Positions 27,101 to 39,100 of a stretch of DNA of 64,000 nucleotides are shown here, in pieces; within the stretch, counting starts at the first letter, position 1; each line of letters opens with the position of its first letter. The notes under the pieces were generated by a model. That model was given only the letters and a program-made list of their open reading frames with translations, had not been told where the DNA came from and searched no databases. This stretch comes from Numida meleagris (Eukaryota > Chordata > Aves > Galliformes > Numididae). Position numbers and translations under genes: made by a program. Location: positions 7,791,586 through 7,855,585 of the forward strand of contig NC_034424.1 in NCBI RefSeq assembly GCF_002078875.1. Direction: 5' to 3'.

Positions 27101-30100
27101 TGGAAAGCAGACTGTTAGAGCAGCATGCGCTGTTAGAGCTGCATGTTCATTTGTCTGCTGCGTTTAGAGGAGCTGGGCAACCTGGTGGAGCTGTGCACGT
27201 CCCTGCTCATTGCAGGGGAGTGGGACTGGGTGACCTTTAAAGGTCCCTTCCAACTCTGAGGATTCTATGATTCGATGAACTAAGATGACATAATAAATAA
27301 ATGCCTCTCCTGCATTTTAATACTGCTGAAGTAGAGAGTAAAGCAATGCAGCGAGGTGTTTCTTTAAGAACAGAGTTGGATCTCAGCCCTCCCGAGCCCA
27401 GCAGATTCAGGCAGCTCCCCCCATGCTTTGAGCTGTCAGAACTTCCTAGATCTGGTGGGCAATCCCCCTAGAAGGCTCCACACATCCCTGTGTTTGCAGG
27501 CAGTGCCTTCAGCCCCGCAGAGCAGCTGGCAACCATCATCCTCGTGCCTTGGGCTGCAGGGTGGGACGAGCCCGGTGGGTACCTGCAGCAAGTGACAGTG
27601 GCTGTGTGAGTGCCCAGTGCTGTCACGGCAGTGATGTGCCTGCATGGCAGCTGCAGGGAAGGGCAGCTTGCTAAGCAGCCGGCCTCCAAGTGCTCTTCAC
27701 GTCTGGCAAATGGCTCTCAGAGGTGCTCTGTGCCCGCAGCTCGAGACGTTGACGTGTGTGTCGAGTCAAAGCAGACTCAGTCCATTGATTTTATAGCTCC
27801 CGCTGAGTCCTGATCCGCATCTTGGAACTGAGGCTGGTAACTCTTTAAGTGCAAAATCTTTTCTTGATGAAGAAGCTTGAATATTTTAGCGGGGTAAAAT
27901 TTAAAGGGGGAGGGAGCTTCCATGCAAATATCACATCACTTTCTATTTAGTCACCTTCTGCTTGAGGAGTGTTTGCAATAAATACATAATTATGCCAGGG
28001 CGAGTATTGGCATGCTGTGAATGCAATCTGAAATTATGAAGTAAAACGGTGATAAATGTTGCCTATTATGTGACACCACCTATTAGGCAAGAATAATTTG
28101 TTTGTGCTGCATGCCGCATCGTTTATTTCTGCATTATGCACGGTCCCTTGTCCCGTATCCTTCATTGATTCTCCACACTGCATCCTGCTGATTCTCACCA
28201 GTTTAAAAACGAATTCGTTTACCCCGGTGAGTTTGATGTAATTACAGAGAATCACATTTTTGTGATCCCCCTCGCTCCAGCTCTCAGCTCTGCCAGGACC
28301 CACAAGCAGCAGCTACCTGCAGCTGCCAGCACAGAACGATGCTCCCAGTGCTCACGTCTGTTTCAGGTGCAAAGCTCCCCGGCGCTTCTGCATGGAGGGA
28401 AGGTCAGAAGTTAGCTAGGAAGATCCTCGGTCCTCCACCTGCATTTCCAAAGCTGGGGAGCAGAGCTGAAGAGCAGAGCACTGGAAACGCCTATGGTACA
28501 GTTGCCCTCTCTGCTACGCTGGTTGTTTTTGGCACGCAAACAAAATGTGGTTGGCCCTTTATTAAACCTTGTTGGAATAAATGGCTTCGAGGTCATTCTA
28601 AGCAAGTGTAAGAGGTTTAAGAGGGAGTTTCGCTGCCCTTGGATATTATGTTCTATACACACTCCAAGGGCCACAAACTACACATCCTTTGCATAATTGG
28701 ACACTGCTAAAATTAGCAGAGATTTGTCTTCTCACTGCAACACTGAGGATTTTGCAGCAGTCCTCAGATCTGCGGTAGGAGTTGGGCTGTGAGATGGACA
28801 CAGATACAGGAGCTGGGTCACCACCACAGGAGTAACACCACTGCTGTTTCAAAATCTCCCACAGAGCCCGGCATTGCGACGCCAGCAATGGAGAACAGCT
28901 CCAGAGAGAAGAGAAAGGAACCTGTGGGGAAAAGGCCCGAATTGCAAAGCTGCGCAGTTCCCCACCATGGCCCTGCTGGAAGGAGCAGCAGTGCACCAAC
29001 CAAAGGTGCAAAACAAATACTCAGGAGCCTGCATTTGCAAAGGCAGTGCCACGATGGCCGCAGGCAGAGCAGGATCCCAGGAGATACCGCAAAGGGAAAG
29101 GTTTTGCAGCAATACCAGCCACCTTCAGCTGGACCTCAGGACACGGCTCCCTCCACCTTTAGTGCAGGAAAGATAAGGGCTGCATTAATTACAGCAGGAG
29201 CCAAACCCTGCAGCTCCGGAAGAATCCACAGAGGGAAAAGCACATCTCCTCGGGGGTGGATGCCTGTGTGGAAGGGGTCTGAGAAAGAAAACCTGAAACA
29301 CCTTCCAAAGAGGAGGACAAACATTAAAAAACCTCACCCCTACAGCCGTGACGTTGTTCAGGAGTTTATGTGTCGGAAGAATGAAGAGAGAAAGAGAAGG
29401 AAGCTGGAAGAGAAAAAGGCTTTGATGCAGGCGGTGGAAATGAGAAACAAGAGGCTGCAAGAAGTATACAGGAAACAGAGAGAAGCTCTTGGAAAGAAGA
29501 CGTGCTCTGAGCAGACGTGCAAGCTCATCGGGGGAGCAGCTGCTGCCAAAGGAAGCCCTCAGCGCACACTCGAGCAAGTAAGTCATGGAGGAGTGGAGGG
29601 TTGAAAGCCCTTCAACCCTGATCACTGCGGCACCGTGTAGGAGGTGAAGCACTTTGTGCACGTGCTTTCAAGTGTCAGGGAAATAAAGTTTTATCTGGAA
29701 AAACAGAGCAATTAAATTCTAATTCTGGCAAGAGCTGTTGCGCTCATTAGTAAGGCTGGAACCCGTGACTTCAGGGTCAAAAGCCTGGAAATCTCCATTG
29801 CTGCAGCGAAAAGAGCGGGTTTGTTGTTTGGCTCGCGTGCTTTTCCAGTTAAATGAGCCAATTATGAAGTGGAACAAAAGCCAGCCACTACTCTTGTGTT
29901 GAGTAGTTACTTCGTGCTCACAGGAATGGTCACTCTTGTTCCAGGAGCAAACCAGTGGTGGAACCCCGGAGCGCAGCATCATGGCCTGGGTGGAAAAAGC
30001 ATCCCGTGCTCCACTACATCGAGATCCCAGAGACAGGTACTCAGAAAGCCTTCTCAGCAAGCTCTGTGCACTGTGCATAGGGTTCTGCTGCAAACTATAA

Positions 30101-33100
30101 AAGCAGAGCAATGGACGAGTCCCCGATCGTATCTCACCTTCACACCCTCGTTGCGCCAAGCACAAAGCGGTTACAGAGCTTGGTGTGCTCAGGTTTATCA
30201 GCAGCATTCTGGCACTTGCACAGCCCTCTTCTGCCTCCTGGGAGCACTTCTGGGCGCCGGGGCAGGTGGGTGCTGGGGCTCTCCAGGCTGGAGAAAACAT
30301 TTCAGTCTGCTTCTATGATATGTGTTTTTAAATAGCTGTGCCTCGTCAGCCCCGGGCAGGACCCTGACTCGTCCCCTGTTGGTCAGCACTTTGTGCTCTG
30401 TTCTGAATCTATCATTTGGCAAATGTATCTATGGACAGAGAAATCTGTTTCTTTTTCTTTTTTGAAGTGTTTTAGCTGAGGATGCTGCTTAGTGCAAAAA
30501 GCTGATGTTTCTGTTTTTTTTTTTTTTTTTTTTCTGACATTTCTTTCTATTTAAACAGGGATCAGCTTCTAGAAACCGTTCAATCACTGAAAAACAGAGA
30601 TCCATTACCTTCTGCAGCACTTCTGACATCTGAATCCTGGCTTCCCAGTCCTCTGAAATGTCAAGACTTGAGGGACTGCTCCCCCCCAGCCCTGTACGCA
30701 CCTCCTCTGAGCTTTTCCCCTCCTCAGAAAGATGCAAAACCAGATTTCAAGGACTTGACTTCTGGCCTTTCTCCATACAGAAATAAATGGGACCGAGTGA
30801 AAGCCATACACGACCTATCCAAGGAGCTTGCAGAAAAGATTGAGATGGCAACTAAGAGACTGAGCGCAACAAGCAGTGGTAAAGATTCTGCTGACAAAAT
30901 ATCAGCAGAGACAACCTGGGACCTTTTCAATGAATCTTCTGTCCCAGAGCCTGAGACATCCAAAGATGAGCAGGATGGAACAATGACTGTACAGATGCTG
31001 CTGGGAGCCCCAGGCCATGATGAGTTACATGTGCCATCAGATAGGGAATGTCATGGACCGAGCAGGATTTGCCTCGTGGATAGCAACAAGGGAACAGCAG
31101 ACCTGGACAGAGAGAATAAAATAGGAAGTTCTTTGTCTGGTGGGAGTGCTGTGAGCAAAGAATTGCCATGGATCACCTACGGTATAAGGCAGAGACATCC
31201 CAGCACTGGGGAGAACATGAGCAGCACGTTGAAAGGTAACTGATGTTGGTGAGATGAGACAGGGAGACTCTTGGTACTACAACCCAGGGCTTTCATAGCT
31301 GTGAATGTTCATCAAAGTGTTGTGTCTTGGGACAGCCCCTGAGAAGTGTGTCTTCATCGCTTTTCTTGTATGGCCATCTCGTTATCTTATCTGGTTTTGC
31401 CATTGATTTTGGACATGTTGCTTCCCCTCCTGGTGCCTGACTTTCCCAGCACTAAGAAAGGAACTAGAAGCCTAACCCAGGTACTTAGAAAGCTGTGGAT
31501 AAGAAAAGCTATATGGAAGTTAAGTGCTCACACATAAACAGGCAGAGAATTGATGCCCGAGCGTGGACATTTCATTTCTACAAAGAGCATGTTTATTAAA
31601 TGCTTTCATTTGTCTTTTTAAAAGGTTTCCCTGTGAATAAAGGCTCCGAAGTGGACATGAGCCTATTGCATGAAAAGCCAATAACCAGCCCAGCCTCTCC
31701 GTCTCACGGATTCCTTGCTAGAAGGTAAACAAATTTGGATGTATCATTCTCTGCTAAATGCGCCACACACACACACAGCTAAAATAAATAGCACCAATTC
31801 AGCCTGGAGCCAGACTGCTCTTTCCTCCTCGCCCAGAGAACTGCCAAGTAGGCAGATTTTGACACAAGATATACTGAAAGAGGGACCCACCTATTTTTAG
31901 AGGGCCGGAAGATTGATAGGAAAGTTTCAGCCTTTTTTTTATTATCCTCCAAGAGATGGATCTCCCCTACAGAAGTTTTGCCCTAGATGCAAGCTCCCAG
32001 CTGTGCAGCAGAGCGTTGGGCACTTGTTCCCACCAGATTTCACTTTGGGTGCTCACCTGGCTCCCTACGGCCCTGAAGGTGAAGCTGCAAGACGTGCAGC
32101 AGTGCAGGGCTCGGGGCTCCCAGCTCCTGGCAGCACGGACCTGGCTCTGCCAGCACTGCAGGAGCTCAGTGCAGTGCTGTGCACCTGCATTATTGCACCC
32201 AGTAGGGCTGGCTGAGTTCAGCAGAGCTCCTACCTCAACAAACTGGTGCGTCAGGAGATGGGGATCACCTCCTCAGCAAGATTCCTGTGATGCTATAAAA
32301 TGTCTCTGAAGAGGTGATACAGAGGGTGACGCCTGAAATAGGTCAACTACAGCTCTGTCTGTTTTATGCTGTCCTAAAACGTCAGAGCCATAAAGCATGC
32401 ACAGAGTACACAGCACAGTTCTGCTCTGTGAATGTTTCTGAGTAGTAACAAAGGATTTGTAACAGAAAGGTTTCTGAAAAGTAACGCGTAGGTCTCACCT
32501 CCCTCCACACCCCAGTAAGCTGCAAACCTCCCTATTACACCATATGGCATTGACAGAATAATAAATTGATTATCTTTATGAGTACCTAGTTAAATCTCCA
32601 CTGATCTCCTTCTTGCCGGGGATTAAGGAGTGATTTAATCAAGTGAATACTATAAAGTCATTTATAGTAATTGTTTTCACTCGCTTTGCTGCAAAAGTGG
32701 GCGAAACAATCTGGTTGCAGCAGCTCCACAGATGGTGTGTATGTGTGTGCAGCAACACCTCCTCACAGACACCGGGTTTCCTCGAGCAGAGCGCAAGGCA
32801 GAGCACGGCAATTATGGAAAATGTGTTTCCAAGCAGGAAGTTTGGAGGAAGGGCTACAGTAATGCAGGCTATTTTTAGTCAGCCGACGTTAATTAAATGT
32901 TTAATGTAAACGGCAGTAGACGGAAAACTCTTTGCTAAGATGCATTAGGCTGTACCTTAGGTAGCAAAGTCCTGTGTGCGTGGCTGCCCCAGGTGGGACG
33001 TCTCTGGTTGCAGGGATGGGACCTGTTAGCTCAGAGCAGTCGCTAACCACGGGTCAGACCACGTCCTGTCCGGCTGCTGGCGAGTGACAGAGACCCAGCA

Positions 33101-36100
33101 GGGCCACACAGCTCCTGCAGAGAGGTCTCCCTTGGAGAATAAATCCCCCAAACCCTCAGAGATTAAATATGACCTGGACAGGCATTACCAAAAAGGACAT
33201 CTGTGCAGCAGACTGGCCGCTGCGTCCCCACCTTCCTGCTGGCAGGGGAGGAGGAGGTGCCGTGCTGTGGGGATGGCCCAGCTCTGCCCAGCACACAGCT
33301 CCCTGCAGGTGGGATGGAGCTGGCTGTGACAGCCCATGGCCAGGTCTGAGCCCCTGTATGTGATGGTGTGAGGCTGTGGGGTGAGAAGCAATGGGACACC
33401 AGGAGGTCACTCGCAGTGCTCCTCGCTCAGCTGGTGTTCTCTTAACCACTGGAAAATCCGTGCCTGTACATCACTGGCGCAGCTAAGGGCTAGGTTAGAA
33501 ATGTGACAGTAACACAGCTGAACTGGATCTGTGCTTTGACTTCTTCCACTGTTGCTAGCTGCCATAACGTTATGTGCCCGCTGTCGGTTGGTATGCATAT
33601 TCCCTTCAAGAGTTCACTTAAACAAAGCCACCTGTTAAAAACTGTTTGCCAACCTCATTCACAAATACAAAACCTCCAGCGTTACAAAACCACCGCTCCT
33701 GAACATGACCTTACCATAGCTGGTTGCAACAGCACGGCTTTGTGTTTACGTGTTTCATTAGCGCTGTGAAAACAGCGATTCATATTCATGCAAGCAGTCC
33801 CACAGGTGCATGTTTCCATCAGAAACGCTCCCATTTCATGCACGGCTGCTCTGCAGTCTGCAGGGGCGGCTGACGGAGATTTGTTGCCGATGCAAATGAC
33901 TCACTGATGGGAATTCTCCAAACCGCCGCAAAATGCTGATGCGATTTCATCCCTATTTTCATTCAGTCACCCATAGGAGTGGCTTTCTGTTTCTTTCCCT
34001 GTCTCTGGGGAGCCCAAGAGATCATAGCACTTTTGCCATCAGTTCGTTTATTGGGGTGCCCTCACGGCCCGAGGCAGAGCAAGCAGGGGCAGGCGGAGGT
34101 GCCGTGTCCCAGGGCTGGGGGCTGCCAGGGGCCGGCTCCTCGTGCAGCGCTGCTGCCACCGTCACTTCGGCTGGTGCCGATCCAAAGAGCCTCACCTGGG
34201 AACTGGGATGATTTATGCCCTCCGCGGAGCTGGTTGCCTTTAGATGAGAGGGGCTGTGGGTTGTGCGGTGTCCTCTGTGCAAACTGTCGACTCCCAGTGA
34301 TGTTAGCGGGGATCTGCCCAGCAAGCAGCAGGGCTGGGTTCAGAACCCGGTAACTGACTTCCCAAAATGAGGTAGCATTTCTCAACAGCCGAAGGAAACA
34401 GTGGCATTGACTGAAAAACAAACTCAACAAAGAGGCAGAAACACTACTCAGCGTATTTGCCCGACAAAGGCTAGAAGTGCTTTGTAAGAAATCCCTTTCG
34501 CCTCTTCTCTTTCTCCCTTTCCCCCCCCCACTTTGCTCCCACTTCCCGAAGACCACATCCAAGGCTGCGCTAATCGTTTCAGCAGTTTCTGGGTCATGGC
34601 AAACAAAGAAAAGCTTATTAACAAGCAAAAATGAAATGAGATTTCCCTAAGCTGATGGCTGATTAAAAAAATTTCCACAATCATTTTTTTTCTGTATCAA
34701 AAAGGAAACATCTGTCACCGTTTTGAAGTGTCCCCCACCTGCATTTCAGCTGAGGCTTGATCAATAAATGCCCATTTTCACACCTTCGTTCCTTCCTAAT
34801 CTTTTTAGTTAAGCTCAGATAGTCAGAGATAAAAGAAAGTCAGGCCAGTTAGGTAAGAGCGTGGTCAGGACGGCGGGGCTCGGTGCTGACACGGTGCTGG
34901 AATATGGAAATATGCATAGCACTGATGGATGTTAGGTGGGCCACGGCCGTGCTCAGCACAGGTCCCAGGCATACTGGAACAGAGAGCATTACTTTGAGTT
35001 TCTAAAGGGATTTTGGAAAACTTTGCCAAGTTTCAGAGCTAGCTCATGCAACCAGGTGCCAACAAGGGCACATTTTGTACAATGCAACCCTAATAAATTA
35101 AGCTTCGGAACTGCGAAGCTGTTGTTGAAAAACAAAGCTGTCTCCTCCAGAGCAGTCACTCGAGCAGGCAATGAGGAGTGTTCCCAGCTCTCCTGACAAT
35201 ACCCAGGTGCAAGAAAGGGGGTTGTGTTCATGGGCGGCTGTGACTTTTCTGTGAGTCTTTTCTTTCCATTCAACAAAATTCGGTAAACGCTAGCTTTGCT
35301 AAAACCAAATAACCGTTCTCGAGCTCAGGAGATGCTCGTACTCGTGCGTGACCTCAAAAACTCTCTCAGTAACTGTTACCTCGACACAGCCCACGGAGAG
35401 ACCCCGCAGCTCGGAGGTGTGAGGCCGTGCCAGGACTGCAGGATCGAGGGGCAGCTGCCCAGTGCCATCCCACCACAGAGAGCCTGAGGACAGCGGGCAG
35501 CCACACACTGCAGCCCCATGGAGCTGAGCAGCACTCCGGTAAGGGGACGCTTCCCACGGGGTCGGTGCGGTGGTTCTTCTGTGCACCCCCTCCCCAGCTG
35601 CTGCCTATGCTGCTGCGAGAGAACCAGCAGCAAGCGTTACTCCTGCGTGGGGAGAGGGGAGATTTCAAGTGCTCCAGATTTGGAAGACGAAGAAGGAATG
35701 TATGAGAAAGTGTCCCCTCGAACGTCACGTCCAATTCAGCAGATACACTCTGCTAGCAATGCGCTGGGAGTGCTTTGCCTTCTGCCTTGGGTGCTGCGCT
35801 GTCTCGCTGGGGTGAACGCAGCAGATTGTCACCTCGCTGGCAGCTCCTGTCCTGAGCGCTGTGGTGGCAGCTACAGGCTGCCCCAATGGAACAAACCTCG
35901 CCCAGATCTGAGCCATCTCCAGCCCCTTGCAGCTGCATCTGAAGGATGCTTTGCAATTAATTCCTCGTAATTAATGCATCGGATAAGCGTAGGGCGTTAT
36001 CCGCCTTGTGCAGCGCAGAGCACTTACAGGGGGTAACAAAGGACGCGGGCAAGAGGAAGACATGTGCTCAAGCATCCTGCAGGGATGGCCAAGGGAAGGG

Positions 36101-39100
36101 TGGGTGCAAGGTGCCACCTCTGCTCACAGCAAATATTTGCATAGAAACAAGGGGAAGATCGTTGCTGAAAGGGTTAAGCAGCAAACAGCAGCACGCAGGC
36201 CTGCTCTGGCTGGAGAGATCCCCGCTTGCTTGCAGCAAACAGCAGCAGATGGTGCATTGTTTTAAGGGCTTTTCTGAGACAAAAGAACAAGATCAGATAA
36301 CCTTTCCTCAAAGAGGGTACTTACAAAAAGCCTTTGCTCTTATTAAGGATTCTTCATTGTTTTCCCCACAACATTTTATAAGTAATATTGGATTTTGAGG
36401 TCGGTGGGGAAGCCAGCATTGTTTACTGCGCTTCCCACCGGTCCCCAGGGGCCGCACGGGTTCCTCACACAGTTGGACAGAAGTCCGTTGTCCAAAGTGT
36501 TTACCGTCAGCGAAACACATTGTATTTATTTACTATTAATAACGAAAGGCCCCAGTTCTGGAAGCTACCGCAGACAAACAGCCCAGCCCCCACTGCTGCC
36601 CCCCGCACAATGGAAGCAGCTGCCGGGTGCCTGCGCCAGGAGACACCTCCACCTTCCCCTGGCGTCCGCAGGAGCTGGCAGTGAGCTCAGCCCCCAGGTC
36701 TGACCGGGAGCACGCAGCCCCACCACGGCCGTGTTGCTGCAGATGAGGCACGGCGCTGTCATTCCGCAGACAATGTCCTTCTGAAATATGGGTCACCAGT
36801 GGATCTGCTCCCCGCTCTGCAATGGAAAAGGGGCTTCAGGCGCAGGGTTGCATTGTCTGCTGTCATGCATCACGCAGCAGTTGCTTCTGTTCTCTCTCAC
36901 AGGACGCAGAAGTTGCCGTGCCCACGCAGCGTAATGATGTGTAATTATACAACTGGGGCGACGTGTAAATATTTGCATTTAAAAGACACACGCATCACCT
37001 AGCTACTAATGGCTGTGCCAAAGATATTACTTTTTGTCTGTTGTAGACACGTTTGGCAGAAGGACAACGTAATAGAATACACGAAACCAATGTTACAAAA
37101 TATCTGTAACTATTTACTGCTTGAGCCTGTCCTGAACTCTTGAGTTTTCTTTTTGAACACAACCAATAGAAAATCCATAAGTGTAAATGCCATCTGCACA
37201 CAGACTATGAATGAGAAAGCCCATTTCAGCATGCCAGGCCCTCATTTCTTCCTGCCACAAACCCGAGAGACAAGGTGTAAGCTGAACGTTGCCGTTAAAC
37301 CAGTCTTTTCTGAGCGCTCCATCTCCTGCATAGCTGCTGATTGAAAGCAGTTGGCATGGGGAAACCAGCGGAATGCTGCCCGTTGTTCTTAAAATGCATG
37401 ATCTTAACCTGGATTGCAAAAGGTGCGTGTTCATCTGTGCCATCTTTTCCCTTAGCTGCTGATCCATGCGCTTTCTGGTATCACTAGAGGGAGCTGCCTT
37501 CTTGTCTGCGGGAGAGGGAGGCACGATCAAGTTAATGCCATCAGCACAGAAGTGTAGCAGCGTGGTTTCAGCCAATTGTCCTCTGAGTGATAGCTCCGAG
37601 ATAAGAGAGCTCTTTGTGTTTTGCTTCAAAATACGAACTGCTTTTTGTAGCTCACAAAGCTTGGATGAGCTCCACCTGTAAAGTCACCTGTAAAACGTTG
37701 CCACAAAGCACGTGGACGTGTGTTTCTTGCTCTGTGGGATCCGGTGTTGCTCTGCCACACAAGACTGGGGCTTTGTTACCCATGCTGGATGTGGAATAGG
37801 CTGAGGGAATTTAATATAACTGATAGGAAATAGAAGGAATGCTTCACAGAAAGTCAGTGTTGTGGCTGGGTCCTGATTCAGGCCCATCTCTCCCTTGCTA
37901 GCCTGTGGCAAGAGCTGCTCACTTGCTCTGTATGTGTGATGCCACACGCGGACGGGTCAGTAGCAGCGTGACGTGTGGCCATGTGCTGCAACATCTGGCT
38001 GGAAGCTGAACTCTGGCCAACCCCGTGCACTGGAGGATTTAGATATAAGCACAAAACGTGCAGAGGACAGGAGTGGCACAGGCCACATTAATCCCTCAGT
38101 TCAGCAAGCAGCTACTCCTCAGTGACAAGTGGGATTCCAGATGTATTTATAGAAGAGAGAAGAAGCTGCAGATGTGGAAATACAGATCCTCCAAGATACT
38201 CAAGAATGCAGATGAGTGCATTGATTTTCCTGGGTAAACAAGTGTAGCTTTTCAAGTTTAGAGTGTCTAACTTAGGGATTGCTCTTGGCTCAGGTCTTGC
38301 TAGAGAAGGAACAAATAGCTGTCCTGCTTGGTGCTGCGTATCTCAGCTGTGATCAGGAGTTAGCAGACCTCTGTATCTCCACTCACCTGTCATCACTACA
38401 GCTCAGCTCCTGCACTCCAACTAAGTACTGAAACACCTGGCTGGCATTTCACCCACCCCATGCCTGAAGAGCATCATTAAATAATAAGGCAATAGAGTCA
38501 GTGCAGTGATGTTTGAGAGAAAAAGGTTGCCCTTCCTTGGGCAGCAGATGGGTCGCTTACTTCTGGGTCTGTGTCTCTGTTACACAGCACCCCTTCAGGA
38601 CCACTGTCACCCCACCTCCATAGACATCCAGGCAACGATGCAGTGGAAGTTGTGCTTCTGTCTGAAGTTGCAAGGAAGTAGTTTTGTAGTAACTGTTTTG
38701 GACTGATTGCTGACACGGGCAGAAAGAGGAAAAGCCGCCCTTGAGTAGCGCAGCAGTAAGTGCTTCTGCCTAGCTTCAAGTGATTAGAAAAATGAGACTT
38801 TTAGCCCAGCTTCTTTAATTACATGTCACAGAGATTCTACAGGGCTTTGCTGAGATTCTGCAGGTGCAGCGGAAATTGATTTAATAAATAGCATTTTTTT
38901 CAAAGAAAAGACGGAGTGTATGTACATTGAAGCTATCTGGATGCGCAGTAAAATGCCATTCATCATAATGGGAGAGGACGTGAATTTTAGCCAGATGGTA
39001 TTTTCTTTAACACAGGATGTTGCAACGCAATAAACGCATCTGGCAACAGCCTCTGTTAGGAAAATTATGTCCAAGAGGAGTGAAAACACCTCAGAAAAGA

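Noticed and set aside
29185..29661. 158-codon minus-strand frame
   Set aside because: It is the antisense shadow of CCDC187 exon 8, whose plus-strand frame has clear CEP350 similarity.
34062..34628. 188-codon minus-strand frame in the large CCDC187 intron
   Set aside because: Overlaps other minus-strand frames of similar length, contains low-complexity Gly/Lys/Arg sequence, and no acceptor-donor pair of good quality frames it as a whole.
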